Assembly (NCBI GenBank): GCA_905478325.1
Contig: CAJQIB010000012.1
Coordinates: 41,293-105,292 of the forward strand
DNA length: 64,000 nucleotides
Direction: 5' to 3'
Source of the DNA: an uncultured Flavobacteriales bacterium
GTDB taxonomy: Bacteria > Bacteroidota > Bacteroidia > Flavobacteriales_D > Sanyastnellaceae
Shown here: one piece after another, positions 1-8,196 of the stretch
How the letters are laid out: the number at the start of each line of letters is the position of its first letter
Numbering within the stretch: position 1 is the stretch's first letter
Program-made: the position numbers and the translations under genes
The notes under the pieces: model-generated
What the model was told of the DNA's origin: nothing
The model's database searches: none
Seen by the model: only the letters and a program-made list of their open reading frames with translations

Positions 1-714
1 ATATCTGCGTCGTTTAGGCAGTTGCCGTCACAGTCGTAGTTCGTCTCGGCAAAGGTGCAAGAGCCGTCATCTTCTGTGGCTTCAGCGCTGTAGTTACATG
101 CTAGTTCATCTTCGCAACCTAGGATCTCAAATTCGTCACACACCCCGTCCATGTCGGCATCAGCTAAGCACATCCCTTCACAGTCGTAACCGCTTTCAGC
201 GTAAGTGCACGAACCATCATCGTCCGTTGCCTCTGCATTGTAATTGCAAGCCATCATGTCTGTGCAATCCGAAACTTCAAATTCATCACACACACCGTCC
301 CCATCTGCGTCCGAAAGACAAACGCCATCACAGTCATAACCGGCATCAGCAAAGACGCAGGAGCCATCGTCATCCGTGGCTTCCATACTGTAATTGCATG
401 CATCCACATTCTGGCAACCCGTGACTTCGAATTCATCGCATACTCCATCACCGTCAGAATCTTCAAGACAGTTCCCGTTGCAATCATAACCACTTTCTGC
501 AAACGTGCAAGAGCCGTCATCATCCGAAGCCATTTCATTGAAGTTACAGGCCATCATCTCTGTACAGCCTGCGATTTCAAATTCATCACAAACGCCATCC
601 ATGTCCGCATCATTCAGACAATCCCCATTGCAATCATATCCGGCAAATGGAAATTCACAAGAATCATCATCCTCTGTGGCCAATTCGTCAAAATTGCAGG
701 CCATCTCATCTGTA
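1..714 (-). repeat. 150-bp tandem repeat array coding for 50-residue Cys/Asp modules
   Basis: The string coding for CDEFE (seen on + as aaattc-atc/gtc-aca/gca variants) recurs near 127, 277, 427 and 577, an exact 150-bp period. Unit boundaries, taken at the Gly-Cys codons, fall near 115, 265, 415, 565 and 714, giving four complete units and one cut by the window edge. Each unit encodes about 50 residues with conserved GC, ACNY/ACNF, DDGSC, YDC, GNCL and DGDGVCDEFE. The units are diverged at many synonymous sites, so the array is not a recent amplification. The repeats are coding and in frame. Confidence 0.85.
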
Positions 715-2648
715 CAACCGTAGACATTGTAATCGCAACTTCCGTCATCATAGTCAGCTGAATCGTCGTAGTTCGATGCCGCAGGGTCAGTGCATCCACA
801 CGCATTGTCCTCTACACTCGGGTTGTATGTTCCAGGTCCATCAAAATCGAAACTTGAGCGGATATCCTCCGAGCCGATCCCATTTTCAAACACTTGGATG
901 TGTGCTGTACCAGAGAATGTGCCTGAAGTGGTGAGCTGCATGAACAACACACGGTTATTCACTGCATCAGGCAGGCCATTGGGAGAACCATTCAATACAA
1001 ACCACGCACCACCGGTTTCGTCATTCATCAAAATATCAGCTCCGGCGCTCTCTGAACCGAAGTTAAATGAATTCACCCAAGGTTGTTCCGTACTTTCCAC
1101 TGTACTAATGCCCACTTCTGAACCAACGGGTGTAGAGTCAATTCCAATGGTCACCCAGCTGTCTCCTTCCAATTCCGGGAAGAAAGAAAAGAATGCTGGG
1201 TTCACTTGATCTGCTGTCGCTCCACCATATGTGCTGTTGTAAAAACCGTCTGAGGTTTCGAGAATAAATGGGTTCTCATTGTTTCCATACACCGAACTCA
1301 AAAAATCATCCTCGTTGACCATGTTCGCATAAAAGCGATACGTTACGGTTCCCGTAATTATGTCAGAAGCATGCTCCTCAATTGTCATGGTATATTGCAT
1401 CCCTGGCAACAAACCTCCTGAGTTTCCACAAGAGCAGTAATCACAAGAACCATCCTCGTCCGAAGCTTCGATGTTATAGTTACAAGCCACTGGGTCCTGG
1501 CAACCCGCTACTTCAAATTCATCGCACACACCGTCACCGTCTGTATCGACAAGACAGTTGCCATCACAGTCGAGGTTCGCTCCGGCATACGTGCAAGAGC
1601 CATCCGGGGCATTTGCTGCTGCATCATAGTTGCATGCCTCCATATCTGTACACCCGAGAAATTCGCAACTGCCGTTGTCAATGGTTGCCTCAGGATCATA
1701 GTTGTCCGCATTTTCGTCAGTACAGCCAATGCAAGAAGAATACTCACATGTGCCATCTTCGTAAGTCGCTTCAGCATTGTAGTTACAGGCAGAGTCATTT
1801 GTGCAGCCCCCTGTCCCACAACTGGTGTATTCACATGAACCATCGTTGTAGATGGCATCTGCGTCATAATTGCATGCTTCTGCATCTGTACAGCCCACGC
1901 ATGAAGCATATTCACATGAACCATCATCCTCCGTCGCAGAGGCGTCATAATTGCAAGCAAATGAGTCCGTGCATCCAGAAACAACTTCATCAGAAACTGG
2001 GAAAAATGTACCCTCACCACAGAAAGTATAGGTAGCAAGAATTTCATTCGCCCCTATGCCCATTCCAAATATTTGGACATTCACTGTTGAACAGATTTCT
2101 CCGCCGGTTGGAATGCTCAATTGCATGAACATCGTACGCATTGTTTCTGAATCAGGCAATCCATTGGACGCATCCGATAACGTGTACCATGCAGAGCCCG
2201 TTGAGTCATCAATCAAAATATCGGTGCCTGACAGCGGGCTGGTCGCATCAAAATGAGCCGCTAAAGGAATGTCCCCTTCAACAATCGATACAGCTGCCTG
2301 GTCTCCTTCAGGTTGACTTTCGATTCCGATGGTGATCCAACTATCACCCAACAAAGTTGGGAAAAACGAATAAAAAGCTGGATTAATAGCACTCGCTACA
2401 GTTCCACCAAAATCATCATTGTAAAACCCATCTGTTGTTGTGAGAATGAGCGGTGTATCCCCTCCGCCAGAAATTGAACTCAGCTTGTCTTCAGGATTCA
2501 CCATATCAACATACAAACGGTACGTTGTGTGTCCTTCAACAATATCTACAGCATGTTCTGCAACAGTCACTGTGTAAGCTTGACCAATTGAAGTAAAGGG
2601 AATCAAAAACAGAACTAAAATTGAGAGTAAAGAGCTCAAGTGCTTCAT
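1..2648 (-). CDS. Large secreted surface protein with domain A copies and Cys/Asp-rich repeats (3' end outside window)
   Basis: The frame is open from an ATG at 2648 to the window edge (882 residues visible), so the C-terminus, where a T9SS sorting domain would be expected, is not seen. Residues 1-23 form a signal peptide (hydrophobic core, ending IGQ). Next comes a ~190-residue domain (domain A; TTYRLYVDM near its start, DSWITIGIES in the middle, about residues 24-210). Asp/Cys-rich modules of the GCTDxxACNYDxxAxxDDGSC type follow (~220-410), then a second domain A (~415-610), then longer 50-residue modules containing DGVCDEFE (~615 to the edge). I do not know the function; family context suggests an exported adhesin or structural protein. 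It is the first of three consecutive paralogues transcribed leftward. The DxDxDG-like motifs suggest calcium binding, by analogy with thrombospondin type 3 repeats. Confidence 0.88.
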   Translation of the reverse strand, partial: MKHLSSLLSILVLFLIPFTSIGQAYTVTVAEHAVDIVEGHTTYRLYVDMVNPEDKLSSISGGGDTPLILTTTDGFYNDDFGGTVASAINPAFYSFFPTLLGDSWITIGIESQPEGDQAAVSIVEGDIPLAAHFDATSPLSGTDILIDDSTGSAWYTLSDASNGLPDSETMRTMFMQLSIPTGGEICSTVNVQIFGMGIGANEILATYTFCGEGTFFPVSDEVVSGCTDSFACNYDASATEDDGSCEYASCVGCTDAEACNYDADAIYNDGSCEYTSCGTGGCTNDSACNYNAEATYEDGTCEYSSCIGCTDENADNYDPEATIDNGSCEFLGCTDMEACNYDAAANAPDGSCTYAGANLDCDGNCLVDTDGDGVCDEFEVAGCQDPVACNYNIEASDEDGSCDYCSCGNSGGLLPGMQYTMTIEEHASDIITGTVTYRFYANMVNEDDFLSSVYGNNENPFILETSDGFYNSTYGGATADQVNPAFFSFFPELEGDSWVTIGIDSTPVGSEVGISTVESTEQPWVNSFNFGSESAGADILMNDETGGAWFVLNGSPNGLPDAVNNRVLFMQLTTSGTFSGTAHIQVFENGIGSEDIRSSFDFDGPGTYNPSVEDNACGCTDPAASNYDDSADYDDGSCDYNVYGCTDEMACNFDELATEDDDSCEFPFAGYDCNGDCLNDADMDGVCDEFEIAGCTEMMACNFNEMASDDDGSCTFAESGYDCNGNCLEDSDGDGVCDEFEVTGCQNVDACNYSMEATDDDGSCVFADAGYDCDGVCLSDADGDGVCDEFEVSDCTDMMACNYNAEATDDDGSCTYAESGYDCEGMCLADADMDGVCDEFEILGCEDELACNYSAEATEDDGSCTFAETNYDCDGNCLNDAD

Positions 2649-2735
2649 GGCAGAAGTTTAAGAAGGACGTTGTTAATCGGAGCAATTTACATTCGAAAAG
2701 AGATATTTCGGCAGTCTTACCCACCAATCTTTGAC

Positions 2736-2763
2736 CAAATCTATTTCAACAAGAATGGATCAA
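2736..2763 (-). promoter_or_regulatory. Candidate Bacteroidota promoter for the first surface-protein gene
   Basis: On the minus strand there is a perfect -7 element TAGATTTG (consensus TAnnTTTG; 2743-2736) preceded, 17 nt upstream, by TTG (2763-2761) as a possible -33 element. This would give a leader of roughly 80 nt before the ATG at 2648. The -33 overlaps the inverted repeat at 2752-2782, so the two calls partly compete. Confidence 0.4.
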
Positions 2764-2782
2764 GCTTTACCTGATCCATTCT
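2752..2782 (-). terminator. Inverted repeat downstream of the 1749-aa gene, possible terminator
   Basis: An 11-bp perfect inverted repeat (2752-2762 with 2772-2782; core AATGGATCA/TGATCCATT) has a 9-nt loop. It lies 51 bp past the stop of the upstream minus-strand gene. The sequence that follows on the minus strand (CTTGTTG) is only weakly U-rich, so it could be an imperfect terminator or a protein-binding palindrome. Confidence 0.4.
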
Positions 2783-2832
2783 CATTACGCCAACCGCACT
2801 TTGGGAATTCGATTCCTTTATTGAATCCTTTT

Positions 2833-5800
2833 TTACCGTTGAACAAATACTTTTTCTCGGGCATCCCACTCGCCTGAAAGCACGACCACGTGGTACATGC
2901 CGCTCATCCAACGGGAACAATCGACCTGAAGGCGATTGGTTCCTGCAGCTATTGTTTTCGTGTAAACCAAACGACCTGCGGCGTCATGAATGTGAACCGA
3001 GGCTTGCAGTGCATGGTGACCAATCTCAATCGTTAGATTCGAAACAACAGGATTCGGAAACAATGAAAGGTCGATCATCATGGATTCTTCCACTCCAACA
3101 ATCGTCTCGACAACAATTTCAAAAGAGGTTACGGAACACCCATTTTCATCGCTTACGGTAACCTGATACGTCCCTCCCTCCAAGTTGTCAATATCTTCTG
3201 AAGCACTGGTGAAGCTTCCGTCCAACTGTGTCCAAGCAAATACATACGCTTCTGACCCTCCCGTAACTGTAATCGCAATGGCTCCCTGATTCAATCCCTG
3301 TTCCGTACCAACGACATTGTCCAAAAGAACAAGAAGGGGCTCCGGCTCCATTACTTCAAACAATACAGTCGTAAAGCACCCCGCGGCGTCAACGACCTCA
3401 ACAGCATATTCCCCCGCCAACAAACCAACGAATGCACCTTCTGATTGAGGCGCTCCGTCAGGAAGCAAAACAAAGGTCAACAACGAGTCATTTGGATAAG
3501 CTCCTATAGCGGAGACCAGAACAGCCCCATCATCACTCCCGTTGCACGTTGCATCAGTCACCTCAAGTGAAGCTTCCAACGCGCAGTATGCGCATGATCC
3601 GTCATCGTCTGTTGCCGTTGGATCAAAGTTCAAGGCATCAAAGTCTGTGCAGCCTTCAATTTCAAATGCATCGCAAATACCATCCAAATCAGCATCTTCG
3701 AGACAATTGCCATCGCAGTCGTAATTGGACGCTGCGTATTCACACGACCCATCCTCTTCTGTGGCTTCTAAACTGTAGTTGCAGGCCGCCAAATCTGTGC
3801 AGCCCTCCACTTCTAAAGCATCACAAATACCGTCATCATCTGTGTCGTTTAGGCAGAGTCCGAGACAGTCGTATCCAAAGTCTGCATAGGTGCAGGACTC
3901 ATCTTCATCTGTCGCATCGAAAGCGTAGTTGCATGCTGTAACGTCTGTGCACCCCGCGATTTCAAACACATCGCAAACACCGTCTTCATCGGTATCAGCC
4001 AGGCACTCTCCATCGCAACCATACCCCTCCGAGGCATAGGTGCATGAGAAGTCTGGTGTATTGGCCAATGCGTTAAAATTGCAAGACAATTCATCCAAGC
4101 AACCAAACACACTCGCGATACAGGACCCGTCTTCGTATTCCACCAGGGGATCATAGTTAAAGGCCGCTTCATCGGTGCAACCACATGTGTTTTGCCCGCT
4201 AAACGCATTGGTCCATTCTGCGCCTTCAAACGAAAAATGATGCAAACTCGCGTTGCTATTGTCTCCATTTTCAAAAACCTGGACATGCAGTTGACCTGAA
4301 AGCGTTCCATCCGTTGTGACTTGACCGATCAATACACGCAAGTCATCCCCAGCGATGCCATTTGAACCTCCGTTTAGAATAAACCAAGACCCACCAACCG
4401 GGTCATCCATGACGATATCAGATCCATCTTCAAACGCAGCACTCCAGCCCAGGTCACCGGATGCACCCAAAGCATTCACCAGATTTTCTCCTGCCATTGC
4501 AGGACCATCTAAACCAATGGTCACCCAGCTGTCAAATGCCAGATCAGGGAACAGCCCCACGAGGTCAGCATTGAGATTTTGAGGTAGCAAGGAACCATTG
4601 TCGTCCTGATGAAAGGTCGACGATGTCCCCAAGATCAAGGTGTCGACGTCGTTCCCATATACCGAGGAAACGAAATCTTCAGAAGTCTCGGTGGTCACAT
4701 ACAGTCGATACGTGGTCATCCCCTCGAGGTTTCCCGATGCATGAACCGCGACTGTATCGATGTCAAGTCCGAATACAGGCACCTCAATCTCTGAGCAGGA
4801 ACAAAAATCACACGTGCCATCGTCATCAGTAGCCAACAGATTGAAGTTGCATGCATTTTCGACTGTGCAGCCCTCGATTTCAAAAAGATCACACACCCCA
4901 TCACCATCCGCATCTTGAATGCAGTTTCCTTCGCACGTGTACCAGTCTTCCGGATACGTGCACGAACCATCTTCGTTGGTAACTGATTCTAGATAGTTGC
5001 ATGCCAAAGGGTCTGCACATCCGTAAGTGGCCACCGTCACGATGAGTGTTTGCACAAACACCGATGTGTTACCACACTGATCGGAAGCTGTATAGGTGCG
5101 CTCTAACGTTTGAACTGAGGCCTCTTCTGAAAGCAACACATCCAATGAGCTCCAGCTTGCATTGCCATCGCAGGCGTCTTGAATCACTGCAAAAGGTTCT
5201 GGAACGCTTTCGTCTTCTTGCTCATTGACTTGAATCAATGCCTCAGGTAAAACAACAAACTCGGGAGCCAGTGTGTCCCTTACAGAAATCATTTGAACTG
5301 CGCTTGCCGTATTGCCTGCGTCATCAGTCGCAATGAATGTTCGTGTGCAGAGGTAATTGAATGGAGGACAATCCAAAACAAATTCAATTGGGCCGTCAAC
5401 AAACATTACTTGAACATTATCATCACAAGCATCCTCGGCTATGGCCATGACTGTTGGCATGGCTTGATCGCATTGGATCACTGAATCAGCTGGTACTGAA
5501 GTGAAGAATGGCGGAATCACATCCAACACACATGGGTCAACCGTGAAATCACATGAGCCGTCATCATCCGTTGCCATGGCATTGAAATTGTTCGCCAAAG
5601 CATCGGTACACCCATCAATTTCAAATTCATCGCAGATCCCATCACTATCTAGGTCAGACAAACAGCTGCCTTCACAACTGTAGCCAGATTCCGGGAAAGA
5701 GCAATTGTCGAATGCTGGTGCACCACAAGCATCTTGCAGGCCAATCACCTTGTTCAAGCCATTATTGACTCCGTCTCCATGGATGAAGAATTGGACAAAC

Positions 5801-8082
5801 ATCTGACCACTCAGATTTCCTGCGGTCGTGAATTGCCCCAAAAGAACGCGAAGATCATCCCCGGCGATACCGTTGGTTGCACCATTGAGAATGTACCATA
5901 AGCCGCCCAAGTCATCTGAAATCTCAATGGAACCTCCATTTTCAAAAGGAATGACCCAGGGCTCATTGCCTTCCAAGACACTCACTCCCAATTCGCCTTC
6001 CGCGCCATTTGCAGACTGATCCAAGCCAATGGTCACCCAAGAATCATAGGCCAATGAAGGAATGAATGGAAATACCATAGGATTGCTGTTTTCTGCCAAC
6101 GGCCCTCCTGCTGGACTTTGAAAAAATGATGACGTTGAATGAACCGACGTTGAAAATTCATCGTCACCAGCAACGGCGCTCACAAAATCATCTTCGTTCT
6201 CGCAAAGCGCATACACACGGTAGGTCGTCATTCCACTGAGATCGACTTCACCAACCATGCCTTCATGCACGGTGATGGGTTCAATTTGCAGACAATACGC
6301 TTCGTATGGAACATAATTGCATGCATCGATATCGTTGCATTGGGATGGATACGTGCAGGAACCGTTGTTGTCTGTAGCGTTTGAGTCATAATTCAAGGCG
6401 GCCTCGTCCGTGCAGCCCAAGACCTCCAATTCGTTGCAAACGCCATCACTATCGTTATCCCCTAAACAGTCCCCTTCACAGTCATAGTAAGGCTCCACGA
6501 AAATGCACGATGCATTGTCCTCCAAAGTGTACGCTTCATCATAATTACATGCCAACTCAATCATGCAACCGGCACAGCTTGTAAACTCGCATGACCCGTC
6601 ATTTTCATTGGCCAAAACATTGAAGTTGCAAGCGATGGAATTCATACATCCAGCAACAGAATACAGGCAAGAACCGTCGTCATCTGTAGCTTCATTGTTG
6701 AAGTTGTTTGCCAAAGCATCCGTGCATCCAGCGACTTCATCTCCATCACAAATACCATCCAAGTCCTCATCAAGAAGACAGTTTCCTTCGCAATCCAAAC
6801 CATTTTCAGCGTAAACACAAGAGGAGACATCAGAAATCGTTGCCGCTTCGTCATAATTGCATGCGAAGGTGTCCAAACACCCTACACACGAAGCAAAGTC
6901 GCACGATCCATCGGGGATATTGGCCAATGCGTTGAAGTTGCACGCCAAAGGATTCAAACAACCTCCTATTTCACACGTACCATCGTCAATGAGAGCGGTA
7001 GGGTCAAAATTATCGGCACTCGCATCCATGCAACCGGCGCAAGAAACAAAATCACATGTTCCATCTTCATAGGAAGCATCTGGATTGAAGTTACATGCGG
7101 CTTCCAGAGTGCACCCTCCCTCTTCGCAGCTGAAATAATCACAGGTTCCATCGTTGTAAATGGCATCTGGGTCAAAATTACAAGCCGTTGAGTCCGTGCA
7201 TCCCAAACATTCTATGAAGCTGCAGGAGCCATCATCTATTGTGGCCGATTCATCGTAGTTACACGCAAAAACATCGGTACAACCTGCGCATGACTCATAT
7301 TCACAGGTTCCGTCATCTTCCGATGCAAAAGCATCATAATTGCAAGCTTCGGAATCTGTACAACCAGGAGCCATTGTTGAGAAGTCTATATCCCAAACAT
7401 CTGTGCCAGAAAAACCTTGGTGCACCTGCTCCGAATCCGATGATCCAACAGCAGGGATGACTTGAATATTGAGCAGGCCAGAAGGCAACGAAGCCGACGT
7501 AATCTGCATAATCAATACGCGCAGGTCATCGCCAGCGTATCCATTGGTCATACCGCTCAACAAAAACCATGCTCCTCCCGCTTCATCAGTCAAGGAAACA
7601 CTCATTCCACTGCTCTCAGCGTTTGCAGAGAAATTAGCCATAAAGGGTTGATCAGGACTTTCCAATGCTGAAATGTCCATTTCGCCAGGTCCAGCAGCCT
7701 GGTCCAATCCTATGGTAATCCAACTATCGTATGCCGCTTCAGGAAAATAATTGAGAATCAACGGATTGATACCGCCCCCAGTTGAACCACTCGCAAAAGG
7801 AGAATTGAACATCGGACTATCGACCTCCACCATGAGCGGAGATCCTTGTCCTCCATAAACAGCAGATACAAAGTCGTCGGGATGAGTGCACTCTACATAA
7901 AAACGATACGTGGTCTGGCCTTCCAATTCTGCCAATCCTGTCACACCATCATGAACCATGTATTCCTCAATCAGCAATTGTGACGATTGAGCATGTAAGC
8001 CTATGGTTGACAGCATGCATGCCGTAAAACCAATCAGACGTAGGGTCGAAATAGAAGGAAAAACCATATGTGAAGAATGCAT
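2833..8082 (-). CDS. 1749-aa T9SS-exported multidomain surface protein (domain A x3, Cys/Asp repeats, HYR, SprB-like)
   Basis: A signal peptide spans about residues 1-31 (ends LHAQ); a second in-frame ATG at 8067 is also possible. Domain order: domain A (~35-230); ten or so GCTDxxACNY modules (~240-590); domain A (~600-800); one module; two HYR-like domains (~855-1010, with TFIATDDAGNT and TYTASDQCGNT); modules; domain A (~1105-1310); modules with long DxDxDGICD linkers (~1315-1500); two SprB-like segments (~1504-1664); and a type A T9SS sorting domain (~1674-1749, LFPNPVVSNLTIEI ... GMYHVVV). Known biology: such C-terminal domains direct export and often attachment through T9SS. Specific function is unknown; by analogy with SprB/HYR proteins, an adhesin or matrix role is likely. 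It lies between paralogues on both sides. Confidence 0.92.
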   Translation of the reverse strand: MHSSHMVFPSISTLRLIGFTACMLSTIGLHAQSSQLLIEEYMVHDGVTGLAELEGQTTYRFYVECTHPDDFVSAVYGGQGSPLMVEVDSPMFNSPFASGSTGGGINPLILNYFPEAAYDSWITIGLDQAAGPGEMDISALESPDQPFMANFSANAESSGMSVSLTDEAGGAWFLLSGMTNGYAGDDLRVLIMQITSASLPSGLLNIQVIPAVGSSDSEQVHQGFSGTDVWDIDFSTMAPGCTDSEACNYDAFASEDDGTCEYESCAGCTDVFACNYDESATIDDGSCSFIECLGCTDSTACNFDPDAIYNDGTCDYFSCEEGGCTLEAACNFNPDASYEDGTCDFVSCAGCMDASADNFDPTALIDDGTCEIGGCLNPLACNFNALANIPDGSCDFASCVGCLDTFACNYDEAATISDVSSCVYAENGLDCEGNCLLDEDLDGICDGDEVAGCTDALANNFNNEATDDDGSCLYSVAGCMNSIACNFNVLANENDGSCEFTSCAGCMIELACNYDEAYTLEDNASCIFVEPYYDCEGDCLGDNDSDGVCNELEVLGCTDEAALNYDSNATDNNGSCTYPSQCNDIDACNYVPYEAYCLQIEPITVHEGMVGEVDLSGMTTYRVYALCENEDDFVSAVAGDDEFSTSVHSTSSFFQSPAGGPLAENSNPMVFPFIPSLAYDSWVTIGLDQSANGAEGELGVSVLEGNEPWVIPFENGGSIEISDDLGGLWYILNGATNGIAGDDLRVLLGQFTTAGNLSGQMFVQFFIHGDGVNNGLNKVIGLQDACGAPAFDNCSFPESGYSCEGSCLSDLDSDGICDEFEIDGCTDALANNFNAMATDDDGSCDFTVDPCVLDVIPPFFTSVPADSVIQCDQAMPTVMAIAEDACDDNVQVMFVDGPIEFVLDCPPFNYLCTRTFIATDDAGNTASAVQMISVRDTLAPEFVVLPEALIQVNEQEDESVPEPFAVIQDACDGNASWSSLDVLLSEEASVQTLERTYTASDQCGNTSVFVQTLIVTVATYGCADPLACNYLESVTNEDGSCTYPEDWYTCEGNCIQDADGDGVCDLFEIEGCTVENACNFNLLATDDDGTCDFCSCSEIEVPVFGLDIDTVAVHASGNLEGMTTYRLYVTTETSEDFVSSVYGNDVDTLILGTSSTFHQDDNGSLLPQNLNADLVGLFPDLAFDSWVTIGLDGPAMAGENLVNALGASGDLGWSAAFEDGSDIVMDDPVGGSWFILNGGSNGIAGDDLRVLIGQVTTDGTLSGQLHVQVFENGDNSNASLHHFSFEGAEWTNAFSGQNTCGCTDEAAFNYDPLVEYEDGSCIASVFGCLDELSCNFNALANTPDFSCTYASEGYGCDGECLADTDEDGVCDVFEIAGCTDVTACNYAFDATDEDESCTYADFGYDCLGLCLNDTDDDGICDALEVEGCTDLAACNYSLEATEEDGSCEYAASNYDCDGNCLEDADLDGICDAFEIEGCTDFDALNFDPTATDDDGSCAYCALEASLEVTDATCNGSDDGAVLVSAIGAYPNDSLLTFVLLPDGAPQSEGAFVGLLAGEYAVEVVDAAGCFTTVLFEVMEPEPLLVLLDNVVGTEQGLNQGAIAITVTGGSEAYVFAWTQLDGSFTSASEDIDNLEGGTYQVTVSDENGCSVTSFEIVVETIVGVEESMMIDLSLFPNPVVSNLTIEIGHHALQASVHIHDAAGRLVYTKTIAAGTNRLQVDCSRWMSGMYHVVVLSGEWDAREKVFVQR

Positions 8083-8142
8083 GAACTGTCGATATTCTGC
8101 ATCCTATACGCATCTTGGGCTCCTTCGGTTTCAAGTAGGCAC

Positions 8143-8170
8143 AAAAAAAAGGGGCCGAAGCCCCTTTTTC
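8143..8170 (-). terminator. Strong intrinsic terminator with UUCG tetraloop
   Basis: On the minus strand AAAAAGGGGC-TTCG-GCCCCTTTTTTTT forms a 10-bp stem (8146-8155 with 8160-8169) closed by the very stable C(UUCG)G tetraloop and followed by eight T. It sits 27 bp after the stop of the 801-aa gene and so ends its transcript before the next paralogue. Confidence 0.9.
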
Positions 8171-8196
8171 AAGTTATTGAATCAATAACGAAATCC

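Noticed and set aside
98..424. Plus-strand open frames across the repeat arrays (98-424, 1382-2035, 3549-3941, 6381-6584 and similar)
   Set aside because: They are antisense to the repeat coding frames. Their His/Arg/Pro-rich composition is the shadow of Asp/Cys-rich codons, and they have no start context.
1..714. The 150-bp repeat array as a CRISPR array
   Set aside because: There are no short identical repeats with unique spacers; the repeats are long, diverged and in frame within a protein.
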